This document shows, piece after piece, positions 35,780 through 43,930 of a stretch of 64,000 bases of DNA. The notes under the pieces were generated by a model. That model had not been told where the DNA came from and did no database searches. It saw only the letters and a program-made list of their open reading frames with translations. A program made the translations under genes and the position numbers. Source of the DNA: Aquirhabdus sp. (GTDB taxonomy: Bacteria > Pseudomonadota > Gammaproteobacteria > Pseudomonadales > Moraxellaceae); assembly GCA_030149815.1 (NCBI GenBank), contig JASLHI010000049.1:36755-100754 (forward strand), written 5' to 3'. The stretch's first letter is position 1. Each line of letters opens with the position of its first letter.

Positions 35780-36144
35780 CGATAATATTCCTTATTCATC
35801 ATTGGTATGATTAATGCGTCCATCTCAGTCTGCACTCACTGCAAGATCTTTCGTACGGATTCGTATATCGATAGACGCGTTCTGCGACGCAAGAATGCCA
35901 GTAAGCAAGATTGCCGTATTGTTCAATTTATCGTCATTATTGCGAAATTATGCAAAGCACCTCAATAACCGACCAATGGTATCTGGTTAGAAAAATGACA
36001 TAATGATGATGTTTGTGTATAAAGATATTGATGTTGGAACTTTGCGGTACGGCTTTAGTCTTCAAAAACAGAGGACTTCTCGGATATTAAAAAGATGCTT
36101 TTCATAACAATACGAGAGAAAATCACCTGAGGAATCAATCGTAC
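35780..36144. promoter_or_regulatory. Divergent control region of lipase/AraC module A
   Basis: A gap of 365 bases between lipase A and its divergent AraC gene. TCACTGCAA (35836-35844) and AGAATGCC (35892-35899) occur about 57 and 113 bases from the lipase start. Both words recur in the equivalent region of module B at almost the same distance from that lipase, with a CGTCCA word slightly nearer the gene in both. These may be AraC binding sites or traces of common ancestry. No sigma-70 pair was fixed. Confidence 0.5.
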
Positions 36145-37173
36145 ATGGACGAACGAAAAAACAAACCAGTCGCACCGCCAACAACTGGCTCGGTCAGCAC
36201 GTTCTATGCTCGTGCACTGCTCGATTATTTAAAACGGATTAATCTTAATCCAGAAGAACTCTTTGAATCCGCTTTGATTAACGAACTGAATGATTCAGGG
36301 AGTCGCATTCCAATTACGCTGTGGCGCATGATGTTTGAACGTGCGATTGCGGAAACTGGAGATGTTGATTTACCACTCAAAGTTGCGTCACAACTCGAAC
36401 CCAAACACCTCGGCATGTTGGGCTTCGCGATTATGAGCAGTCAGACTTTGCAAGATGTTGTCGCCATACTATTGCGCTTTGAACAACTCATTGATGATGT
36501 GAATACAACCACGTTGGTCGAAAATGGCGATTTTATTGAACTACACTGGCTACCGCTACTAGGGCCTTCTATTCCTATTTTCATGCAGCAATCTCTAGTT
36601 TGCTGGGCAGTCATTGCACGGCAAATCACATCAAAGCCAGAGCTGATTTGCGATGCTCATTTTAGTTTTGAACAACCCACGCAGCTTGAGATTTATCAGC
36701 GCATCTTTGGCGGAAATCTTTATTTCAACGCCCAAACGACCAAACTCGTCATTCATCGTTCAGCCCTAGAACTGCCCATTACTCTCTGTAATCCTGCGAC
36801 CAATAGTATCTTGATGAATCAAGTTGAGCAGACGTTGCAATCCCTCACTCAACCTAATTTTCTTCAACGACTACGCCAATATCTCATCTCAAATCTGGCG
36901 AGCAATCAGCTATCCGTTGCGGATGCAGCAAATGCATTAAATATTTCTGTACGAACATTGCAATATCAGCTAGAAGAATGTGGATTAGGCTACCGTAATC
37001 TACTCGAACAAATTCGACTAGAACAAGCGCAGCATTATTTGCGAACCACAGATTTAAGCTTAAACGAAATTACTTTCTTGTTGGGCTATGCTGAGCAAAG
37101 CTCTTTTCAGAATGCATTTCGGCGTTGGATGGGAGAATCGCCCGGCAGTTTCCGTAAGAATCTCGGGAAGTAA
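36145..37173 (+). CDS. AraC-family transcriptional regulator (copy A)
   Basis: A 342-residue regulator with an N-terminal AraC-type ligand-binding domain of the PF12625 kind (about 20-205) and a C-terminal double helix-turn-helix (about 240-340). The second contains the family signature LSLNEITFLLGYAEQSSFQNAF followed by RRWMGESPGSFR (quoted in two parts). The first helix-turn-helix is at LSVADAANALNISVRTLQYQ. It is divergent from lipase A and clearly paralogous to the regulator at 38577, so it probably controls the adjacent lipase. No ligand is known. The start ATG follows GAGGAATC. Confidence 0.92.
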   Translation: MDERKNKPVAPPTTGSVSTFYARALLDYLKRINLNPEELFESALINELNDSGSRIPITLWRMMFERAIAETGDVDLPLKVASQLEPKHLGMLGFAIMSSQTLQDVVAILLRFEQLIDDVNTTTLVENGDFIELHWLPLLGPSIPIFMQQSLVCWAVIARQITSKPELICDAHFSFEQPTQLEIYQRIFGGNLYFNAQTTKLVIHRSALELPITLCNPATNSILMNQVEQTLQSLTQPNFLQRLRQYLISNLASNQLSVADAANALNISVRTLQYQLEECGLGYRNLLEQIRLEQAQHYLRTTDLSLNEITFLLGYAEQSSFQNAFRRWMGESPGSFRKNLGK

Positions 37174-37189
37174 AAGTATTTTTCGAAAC

Positions 37190-37218
37190 AAAAAAGGATA
37201 GCCAAGCTATCCTTTTTT
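37190..37218. terminator. GGATAG-type hairpin terminator, copy 3
   Basis: A6-GGATAGCC, then AAGCTATCC-T6, between the convergent AraC A and lipase B genes. It should end both transcripts. It shares its stem with the hairpins at 33330 and 34741. Confidence 0.88.
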
Positions 37219-37234
37219 AGATTCAATCTGGCAA

Positions 37235-38233
37235 TTACAAACCGAGATTTTTCAAACGGTTTGCTTGATCGCGATATTGTGTCACTGGACTTGCTGCAAA
37301 AATATAAGTTAAGCCCAACACCTGATTCACTTCATTACCATGGTTTTGATTGTAATTATCACGAACTACCGTACCTAAGTGCGTTGAACATTGCGGCACC
37401 ATACCGTCACTTGCACCAGGAATAATCAGAGAAGACACCGCAAACACATAATCCAATGGGTCAAGTAGATTGGTCATCACACCTGTACCACCCCAAGAGA
37501 AATAACTCACGCCATTAGATGCCTTCTGTACACCTTGTCCACATTTTGCAGTCGGTACACCTGCTGGAAATTGAGCATTAAATGTGGTGGCTGTAGATGT
37601 GGTCAATTGATTGATTGCCGCCATGAAATTCTGGCTATAACCCTGTCCAGACGCTACACCAACAAATGAGAAGAATGCATTCAACAATGATGAACTTGCA
37701 GCAGCAATTGTTGAACCAATCACAGGAATGCCAGCAGCTTTTGCCACTGCATCAGCAACTGGTGTACCAAAATTGACACCGCCCACGCCTGTCACTGATG
37801 CAATTTGGGCAGGGATCACACCAGCCACGTAACGACTATCCAGCGCACCTTGACTATGACCAATCAAGTTGACTTTTGATGCACCCGTAATTGCGAGAAT
37901 TTGCTGAACTTGACTACGTAACTGCTCACCACGTACATAAGATGAATCCAGAGAAGACACTTGTGTATCAAATACTTTTGCGCCATTTGCAGTTAAATCA
38001 GATCCAATGCCATAAAAATAATCGACGCCAAGAATGGACGAAAAGCCCATAATGCCGTGAGCCAACACGATCGGATATTTAGTCGCAGCATAACTCGAAG
38101 TCACATTGACACTGCTACTTGCTCTGCAACCAGAGGTACTGCAATATTGATAAGTTGAGGATGTTGCAAATGCTGCTGTACTTGCGATAGTTAAACTGCT
38201 AGTTAATAGTAATGTGCCAAGAATAGCTTTCAT
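37235..38233 (-). CDS. Secreted triacylglycerol lipase, family I (copy B)
   Basis: A 332-residue secreted lipase paralogous to copy A along its whole length. A signal peptide covers about 1-24 (ending AFA). The conserved YPIVLAHGIMGFSSILG carries the normal HG oxyanion dipeptide (H59). The nucleophile elbow GHSQG is at 125-129 (Ser127). The probable catalytic Asp is in GASDGMVPQ and the probable His in NQNHGNEVNQ. CSTSGC follows the signal as in copy A. Family I.1 lipases often need a Lif foldase; none is in the window. It is divergent from the second AraC gene. Confidence 0.94.
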   Translation of the reverse strand: MKAILGTLLLTSSLTIASTAAFATSSTYQYCSTSGCRASSSVNVTSSYAATKYPIVLAHGIMGFSSILGVDYFYGIGSDLTANGAKVFDTQVSSLDSSYVRGEQLRSQVQQILAITGASKVNLIGHSQGALDSRYVAGVIPAQIASVTGVGGVNFGTPVADAVAKAAGIPVIGSTIAAASSSLLNAFFSFVGVASGQGYSQNFMAAINQLTTSTATTFNAQFPAGVPTAKCGQGVQKASNGVSYFSWGGTGVMTNLLDPLDYVFAVSSLIIPGASDGMVPQCSTHLGTVVRDNYNQNHGNEVNQVLGLTYIFAASPVTQYRDQANRLKNLGL

Positions 38234-38576
38234 TAGTAATTCCTTTTTAGTCCCTAATACGATTTATTCGTCCAAATGACTTTGCAATCACTGCAATTAT
38301 TGAACGACGACTCAAACGTCTCTATGGCGCTAGAATGCCGATTAAATTTTCACCTGTATTGATTAATTGATCATCACTATTGAGAGATCACGCAAAAGTA
38401 CAAAAAAAGTTCAATCAAAAAATATACAATCATATTTGCGTGTTTGTCATCAGACCGCAACATATCCACAAGTCCATTACCTATGCTAGGATGAACAAGT
38501 TCGTCGTTGTAGACGCCATAACAAGTTAGCGTATGAAGCGCCATATTGTTTTAAAGAATGAAGAGAAGACAAGCAC
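38234..38576. promoter_or_regulatory. Divergent control region of lipase/AraC module B
   Basis: A gap of 343 bases between lipase B and its AraC gene. It carries TCACTGCAA (38288-38296) and AGAATGCC (38332-38339), as does the module A region, about 55 and 99 bases from the lipase start. The rest has diverged. GAAGAGAAG forms the ribosome site of the AraC gene. Confidence 0.5.
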
Positions 38577-39623
38577 GTGATCGATCAATCGCATAAGGAT
38601 ATGCAAGAAAATAAACATGATGTACAGCTCGAGATTGGGGCTGTCAGTACATTATATGCAAGTTCTCTACTGGACTATTTGCGTAGCATAGATATCGATC
38701 CATCAGATTTATTTGAACCGGCAATCATTGCTAAATTACAAGAGTCAGGGGCAGCAATCTCTATTACACGCTGGCAGATGATGCTGGAACATGCCGTGAC
38801 CTATACAGGTGACATCGATTTACCCCTAAAAGTCTCAGAGCAATTACAGGCGAAGCATTTTGGCATGTTGGGATTTCTCATCATGAGTTTCAAAACTGCA
38901 CGAGATGTGATTGAGAGTATGCTGCGCTTTGGGCCACTAATCAGCGATATTCACGACACCATCTTAGTTATGAATGGCGACAATATTGAAGCGCATTGGA
39001 TTCCTAAGCTAGGGCCGTCGACCAAGACATTTATGCAGCAATCCCTTGTCGGTTGGGCAGTGATGGCGCGTCAGATTACATCAAGATCTGATATCATCTG
39101 TGACGCTTACTTTAGTTTTCCGAAACCTGACAATATCGAGAACTACCAACGAATCTTTGGGGGAAATATTTATTTTGATGCACCAGTCACCAAGTTGGTC
39201 GCACCTCAATCCCTATTAGATTTACCCATCACACTGAGTGATCCAGCCACAAATAGTTTGCTCCTAGCACAAGTAGAAAAAAAACTACAATTCATCAATC
39301 AACCTGACTTCTTACAAGAATTACGTGAATATCTGATCGTAAGTCTGCCTTATGATGAAGTTTCCATTACTGAGGTTGCCGCTGCTTTTAATGTTTCTCC
39401 GCGCACATTACAGAACCGATTAGCGGAATTGGGCTATGGATACCGTACGCTCCTTGAGCAAGTCCGAGAAGAGCGAGCGAAGCACTATTTAAGTCAGACG
39501 GATTTGAGTTTAAATGAAATCGCCGATTTGCTGGGTTATTCGGAACAAAGTCCGTTTCAGAATGCGTTTCGGCGTTGGACGGGAGAGTCGCCGGGGAGTT
39601 TTAGAAAAAGTTTTGGGAAATAA
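38577..39623 (+). CDS. AraC-family transcriptional regulator (copy B)
   Basis: A 348-residue paralogue of the regulator at 36145, with the same N-terminal ligand domain (GAVSTLYASSLLDYLRSI, then KHFGMLGFLIMS) and C-terminal double helix-turn-helix (VAAAFNVSPRTLQNRLAELG, and IADLLGYSEQSPFQNAF). It probably starts at GTG (38577), which has GAAGAGAAG upstream. The internal ATG at 38601 has AAGGA too close to serve it. It is divergent from lipase B and is the likely regulator of it. Immediately downstream lies the AT-rich ATPase/TOPRIM gene. Confidence 0.92.
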   Translation: MIDQSHKDMQENKHDVQLEIGAVSTLYASSLLDYLRSIDIDPSDLFEPAIIAKLQESGAAISITRWQMMLEHAVTYTGDIDLPLKVSEQLQAKHFGMLGFLIMSFKTARDVIESMLRFGPLISDIHDTILVMNGDNIEAHWIPKLGPSTKTFMQQSLVGWAVMARQITSRSDIICDAYFSFPKPDNIENYQRIFGGNIYFDAPVTKLVAPQSLLDLPITLSDPATNSLLLAQVEKKLQFINQPDFLQELREYLIVSLPYDEVSITEVAAAFNVSPRTLQNRLAELGYGYRTLLEQVREERAKHYLSQTDLSLNEIADLLGYSEQSPFQNAFRRWTGESPGSFRKSFGK

Positions 39624-39649
39624 AATTTATTTAATTTAAGCTTGCTAAA

Positions 39650-41557
39650 TTGATTAATAAGAACTGGTTTAGAAATATGCTTAGAAGAATGTGGCTTAAA
39701 AATCCAAATAACTACGTATCCAAGCCTAGAGAAGATAGTGAAGCCCAATACTTCATACATAAAAAGCTTACTTTCTTTATTGGGAAAAATAACTCAGGAA
39801 AAAGTAGATTCATTCGAGCTTTATTTGAAGGTAAAGCCAATTCTGAGATTTTGGAAACATTAGACATTCCCCTCCTCGATACACTTATGCCACAAGCTAG
39901 TAATCTTTCTTCAGCAAATAATCCCTACAGTCCTTTAAACTTGTCAAACCTAGTGATAGGTGAATATTATCAGACAGGGTTTCCTTTTTTCATTAGTCCT
40001 AACGACTTCAGCAAAAGGAAAACTCTCTCTATTTCTGTAATAGAAACTGAAATTCGAAATCTAGAAGCCCTGCGATCCATACAGCATCATATTCAGATAG
40101 GATTGAACAAAAAGCTATCAGAACTAAAAAATGACACAGTTAATGAAGTTGATATATATAAGAAGAGTGAAATAAATAAAGCCTTTTATATTCCAATTCT
40201 TCGTGGAATGCGCCCCGTAAAACAGGAACATGACTCTACCCCATATATAGATCGGACTATAAAAGACTATTTTCCATCACAACATCTAAAAACAGTTATA
40301 AATGCAAAGAATGTCATCACAGGCGAATGCCTCTACTATGAATTAATGAAAGGTCTTCTCGGCGAGCCATACGAACGAGATCGTATTAAGAAATATGAAG
40401 AATTATTGAGTCAATATTTCTTTGACAATCAAAAAATCACTCTTATCCCTAAATATAAAGAAGATGTTGTCTATATAAAAATTGGTGACGATGAACAACA
40501 TCCTATCCATCAATTGGGAGACGGTCTGCAACAAGCAATAATATTAACTTATGAATGTTTTATCCAAAACGATAATATTCATGCTTTCTTTATTGAAGAA
40601 CCAGAATTACACATGCACCCAGGCATGCTACGTCAGCTTATGAATTTTTATTTGAACGAGACTGATCATTTCTATTTTTTCACGACACACTCAAATCATT
40701 TACTTGATATGGCAGATGAATCAGACGAAGTTATTATCCAGAAATTTAATAAAACTAAGAAAAATGATAGTTTCATTTTTGAGATTAAACGCTGTGATAA
40801 AGATAGAGAACTACTGTCCTCATTAGGAGTTAGACCTTCTTCCGTATATTTAGCAAATAGTACGATTTGGGTAGAGGGAATTACGGATAGACTTTATCTC
40901 ACAAAATATCTGCAAAAATACCTAGAACTATTAAAAGCCACTGACCAAAATCGATACACGCTATATCGTAAATTTATGCCTAACTACCATTACACTTTTG
41001 TCGAATATCAAGGTTCAAATCTTGCTCATTGGAATTTTGCAGAGAATTATCAAGAGCAAGCCAATAATCGAGGATTAAATGCCAAAGTCATATGTAGTGA
41101 TATGCTCTTAATCGCCGATGGAGACATAAAAAATAAAAGAGATCGAGTTAGCACCCTTACTCATGAACTAGGTAATCAATTTTTCCTGCTAAATTGCAAA
41201 GAGACCGAAAATACACTTCCCGCAGATTTAATTTTGAAAGCTGCTCGTACCAAATTCTCTGGAATGCACTCAGACACAAAGTTTGGATTTGATATTTCTC
41301 TACTAGATCAACTTAATAATCAAAATTCTTTCTATAAGACCATCGGTATTGGAAAAATACTAGATGATCAAATCAGGATGAAAGGTCAACTTAAATCCAA
41401 AAGAGCATTTTCTGAAACATCAGGAACGATCAAAGATAAATTAGCATTTTGTAGATTGATTTTGTCTTTGATGGACTCTGAACAATGGGAACTCACTGAA
41501 TCAGCAAAAACTCTTTGTGAACGAATCTTTGAGCACGTACAAGAAAAGAACTCATGA
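39650..41557 (+). CDS. OLD-like AAA ATPase with TOPRIM nuclease domain
   Basis: A 635-residue protein. The ABC-type ATPase half has Walker A GKNNSGKS (45-52), a signature-like QLGDGLQQA (288-296), Walker B with EEPELHMHP (316-324) and the switch TTHSNH (345-350). The second half has TOPRIM acidic residues: E409 in WVEGITD, D490 and D492 in IADGDIK, and the KETEN segment (517-521). This is the architecture of OLD-family nucleases and of ATPase/DUF4435 fusions of the PARIS type, many of which are antiphage. No Gabija-type helicase or other partner is adjacent. The gene looks clearly AT-richer than its neighbours, suggesting transfer. The start is uncertain: TTG 39650 or ATG 39677, neither with a good ribosome site. 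Confidence 0.85.
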   Translation: MINKNWFRNMLRRMWLKNPNNYVSKPREDSEAQYFIHKKLTFFIGKNNSGKSRFIRALFEGKANSEILETLDIPLLDTLMPQASNLSSANNPYSPLNLSNLVIGEYYQTGFPFFISPNDFSKRKTLSISVIETEIRNLEALRSIQHHIQIGLNKKLSELKNDTVNEVDIYKKSEINKAFYIPILRGMRPVKQEHDSTPYIDRTIKDYFPSQHLKTVINAKNVITGECLYYELMKGLLGEPYERDRIKKYEELLSQYFFDNQKITLIPKYKEDVVYIKIGDDEQHPIHQLGDGLQQAIILTYECFIQNDNIHAFFIEEPELHMHPGMLRQLMNFYLNETDHFYFFTTHSNHLLDMADESDEVIIQKFNKTKKNDSFIFEIKRCDKDRELLSSLGVRPSSVYLANSTIWVEGITDRLYLTKYLQKYLELLKATDQNRYTLYRKFMPNYHYTFVEYQGSNLAHWNFAENYQEQANNRGLNAKVICSDMLLIADGDIKNKRDRVSTLTHELGNQFFLLNCKETENTLPADLILKAARTKFSGMHSDTKFGFDISLLDQLNNQNSFYKTIGIGKILDDQIRMKGQLKSKRAFSETSGTIKDKLAFCRLILSLMDSEQWELTESAKTLCERIFEHVQEKNS

Positions 41558-41571
41558 AACTCATGGTTCTT

Positions 41572-42138
41572 TTAACTTCTTCCCAACACCTCCTCCAAAA
41601 ACGCTCGACTCCCCTCCAATATTTCCTTAGCCACATCCTCAGACTTCATCGCCCGCGCCAGCAGAACCGAACCCACCAATTGCGATACGACAGCCCATGC
41701 TGCCTTGTCATCATGGAGTCTTTCTTTCCAGATCTCATGTACTTGTTTGATCGCATCTTCATATTTGATTTTAGTCGCATCATTTGACCGCGCAATCTCA
41801 GCGCCAAGTGCTGGCACAGCACAGCCTGTACGCGGATTCTGCACATGTTTCCAATTCAGATACATGCTTAACTGACGATGAATCCATTCAGGCGTTGGTA
41901 ACTCTGGCGCATTATCAGCAAACATCTTCACACTCGCCTCAAGCTCTTTTTCAACCAACTCTGTAAACAGTTCAGCCTTCGATCCAAAATGACTATAGAA
42001 CGCACCACTGGTTAAGCCTGCTGCGTCCACAAATGCATCCACACCCGTCGAAGCAAAGCCCTTTTCTTTGGCAAGTGCCCCACTGGTTTCAAGTAAATGC
42101 TTGCGTGTCGTTGCTTTGTGATCTTTTGAATATCGCAT
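41572..42138 (-). CDS. TetR-family transcriptional regulator
   Basis: A 188-residue regulator with an N-terminal TetR helix-turn-helix (about 10-55; ALAKEKGFASTGVDAFVDAA, then GLTSGAFYSHFGSKAELF) and a C-terminal ligand domain containing NWKHVQNPRTGCAVPALGAE, typical of a subgroup linked to SDR and redox genes. It is divergent from the SDR gene about 180 bases away, and the gap carries two 12-base dyads that are likely its operators, so it probably represses both genes. It converges on the OLD-like gene with only 14 bases between stop codons. Confidence 0.93.
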   Translation of the reverse strand: MRYSKDHKATTRKHLLETSGALAKEKGFASTGVDAFVDAAGLTSGAFYSHFGSKAELFTELVEKELEASVKMFADNAPELPTPEWIHRQLSMYLNWKHVQNPRTGCAVPALGAEIARSNDATKIKYEDAIKQVHEIWKERLHDDKAAWAVVSQLVGSVLLARAMKSEDVAKEILEGSRAFLEEVLGRS

Positions 42139-42249
42139 CGCCCTGTTTCCTCATACATTTTCAGTGAACTAAAAGCTCGATAGCCTTTTCGATTCTTTTA
42201 ACTGAAACCTACTTCTACGCGACTCAACGTCAGCGTACAGTCAAAGCGC

Positions 42250-42255
42250 TTGACA
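42250..42255 (+). promoter_or_regulatory. Putative -35 element of the SDR promoter
   Basis: A consensus TTGACA lies about 18 bases before the first operator-like dyad upstream of the SDR gene. A -10 element would overlap the dyads (for example TAACGT at 42273 with 17-base spacing), which would suit repression. The -10 match is weak. Confidence 0.4.
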
Positions 42256-42272
42256 TGGATTAAATCATAGCA

Positions 42273-42299
42273 TAACGTTCGTTACTATAACGATCGTTA
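42273..42299. promoter_or_regulatory. Twin TetR operator-like dyads
   Basis: TAACGTTCGTTA (42273-42284, one mismatch from perfect symmetry) and TAACGATCGTTA (42288-42299, perfect) lie 15 bases apart start to start, in the gap between the TetR and SDR genes. Repeated 12-base dyads at about 1.5 helical turns are typical of paired TetR dimers. They end 22 bases before the SDR start codon. Confidence 0.7.
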
Positions 42300-42321
42300 T
42301 CTTATAAAAGACGAGAATCTT

Positions 42322-43062
42322 ATGACTACTCCATACAAACAAGGGCCGGTTGCATTGGTTATCGGTGCAGGCGATTCGACGGGTGGTGCGATTGCTAAAC
42401 GCTTTGCCAAAGAAGGAATCATTACCTGCGTCACTCGGCGTAGTGCGGATAAGTTACAACCGCTGGTTGATGAGATTATCGCAGCGGGTGGACAAGCATA
42501 TGGCTTCGCCTCCGACGCGCGCAAAGAAGAAGAAGTCATTGCACTGATTGAACAAATCGAACATGACATCGGACCCATCGAAGTCATGGTCTTTAATATC
42601 GGTGCAAACGTACCATGCAGCATCCTCGAAGAATCCGCACGGAAGTATTTCAAAATCTGGGAAATGGCCTGCTTCGCTGGATTTCTAGTCGGTCGTGAAG
42701 TTGCCAAGCGCATGGTGACGCGAGAACGCGGAACGATTATTTATACGGGTGCAACAGCAGCGATGCGTGGTTCGGCTTATTTTGCGGCATTCTCAGGCGC
42801 AAAATCAGCACTCAGGGCATTGGCACAAAGCATGGCACGTGAACTCGGACCACGAAACATTCATGTCGCGCATGTTGTCGTCGATGGTGCGATTGATACC
42901 GATTTCATCCGCAACAGTTTTCCAGAACGTTACGCCTTAAAATCACAAGATGGCATCTTAAATCCAGACCATATCGCCGAGAACTATTGGTATTTACATA
43001 CTCAGAAACGAGATGCATGGACACATGAATTAGACCTACGCCCTTGGATTGAGAAGTGGTAA
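42322..43062 (+). CDS. Short-chain dehydrogenase/reductase-like protein
   Basis: A 246-residue Rossmann protein with the cofactor loop VIGAGDSTGGAIAKRFA (about 14-30) and NIGAN (92-96), the SDR counterpart of NNAG. The active site is atypical: where most SDRs have YxxxK, it has F157-S-G-A-K161 in AAFSGAKSALRAL, so the catalytic Tyr is replaced by Phe. I recall a subgroup of SDRs with this FAAFxxAK pattern, so it is not necessarily inactive. Substrate unknown. It is divergent from the TetR gene, probably controlled by it, and followed by the isomerase-type gene after a REP-like element. Confidence 0.87.
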   Translation: MTTPYKQGPVALVIGAGDSTGGAIAKRFAKEGIITCVTRRSADKLQPLVDEIIAAGGQAYGFASDARKEEEVIALIEQIEHDIGPIEVMVFNIGANVPCSILEESARKYFKIWEMACFAGFLVGREVAKRMVTRERGTIIYTGATAAMRGSAYFAAFSGAKSALRALAQSMARELGPRNIHVAHVVVDGAIDTDFIRNSFPERYALKSQDGILNPDHIAENYWYLHTQKRDAWTHELDLRPWIEKW

Positions 43063-43118
43063 AACTTTGAATTTAATTCAGGCATGTTAGCTTCCCGAAA
43101 TTAAACTTTTTACTTTTC

Positions 43119-43177
43119 CCGCGCGTTTCGACAGGCTCAACGAGCTATATAGTTAACTGAGCTTGTCGAAGTGTGTG
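43119..43177. repeat. REP-like dispersed repeat, copy 2
   Basis: Two arms, TTTCGACAGGCTCAACGAGC and CTGAGCTTGTCGAAGTG, face each other around a short AT-rich loop and can pair. It sits between the SDR and isomerase-type genes, which share a strand. Confidence 0.8.
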
Positions 43178-43219
43178 CAGCAATATGATTTTAAATCACA
43201 ATCATCAGGAATACTCATC

Positions 43220-43819
43220 ATGAGCAAGAGCATTGATTTTTATTTTGATTTTGGCAGTCCAACCTCTTATCTGGCATGGACGCAATTACCAAAGATCGCA
43301 GCAGCGGCTGGGGCTCAACTGAATTATCATCCAGTGTTACTCGGTGGAATTTTTCAAGCCACAGGCAACCAATCCCCTGTCATGATTCCATTGAAAGCCG
43401 TGTGGATGTTCAAAGATCTCACGCGATTTAGTGAGCGTTACGGCGTGACTTATCGCCAAAATCCTTTTTTTCCGATTAACACCATGCAACTGATGCGTGC
43501 GGCAACTGGCATACAACTGCGTAAACCTGAATTGTTCGACCACTATCTCTCCACCATTTATCAGGCGCTGTGGGCCGATGAACAGAATCTCGGTGATCCA
43601 GCAGTATTAGCGGAATTGTTAGCCAAAGCAGGTTTCGACCCGCAAGAAATTTTTTCCTTAACCCAAGATCAGGAAATCAAAGATAAATTACGCGCCGATA
43701 CCGAAGCCGCGATACAACGTGGGATTTTTGGCTTGCCTGTGATGTTAGTCGATGATGAAATGTACTTCGGACAAGATCGACTGGATTTCGTCGAAGAGGC
43801 ACTGCGCAAAGGTCAATAA
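43220..43819 (+). CDS. 2-hydroxychromene-2-carboxylate isomerase family protein (DsbA fold)
   Basis: A 199-residue protein of the kappa-GST/HCCA isomerase family, which has a thioredoxin fold with a helical insert. Visible features are DFYFDFGSPTSYLAWTQLP with the Ser-Pro that activates glutathione (Ser near residue 12), and YHPVLLGGIFQATGNQSP. The end has the FGLPVMLVDDEMYFGQDRLD cis-Pro and product-binding region. Known members isomerise chromene carboxylates in naphthalene degradation with glutathione; no other such genes are present, so the substrate here is open. The ATG at 43220 has AGGA upstream; the frame extends back to 43163 through the repeat. Confidence 0.9.
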   Translation: MSKSIDFYFDFGSPTSYLAWTQLPKIAAAAGAQLNYHPVLLGGIFQATGNQSPVMIPLKAVWMFKDLTRFSERYGVTYRQNPFFPINTMQLMRAATGIQLRKPELFDHYLSTIYQALWADEQNLGDPAVLAELLAKAGFDPQEIFSLTQDQEIKDKLRADTEAAIQRGIFGLPVMLVDDEMYFGQDRLDFVEEALRKGQ

Positions 43820-43838
43820 CGCACAAAATGATTCATTC

Positions 43839-43870
43839 AAGGTGAATCCGTCCATAAAACTGTTCACCTT
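43839..43870 (+). terminator. Probable terminator after the isomerase-type gene
   Basis: AAGGTGAA and TTCACCTT (8-bp perfect stem, 16-base loop) followed by TT, 20 bases beyond the stop codon. The loop is long and the U-tract short, so strength is uncertain. Confidence 0.5.
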
Positions 43871-43930
43871 TTACCCAAAATCCGCTATAAAGACCGACCT
43901 GAAAAATACCGCGCAAAATCCCAGATTGTC

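Noticed and set aside
31725..41557. Helicase plus OLD-like gene as a Gabija defence pair
   Set aside because: GajA and GajB are adjacent in Gabija. Here about 6 kb and six genes separate the two, and the helicase overlaps tatC.
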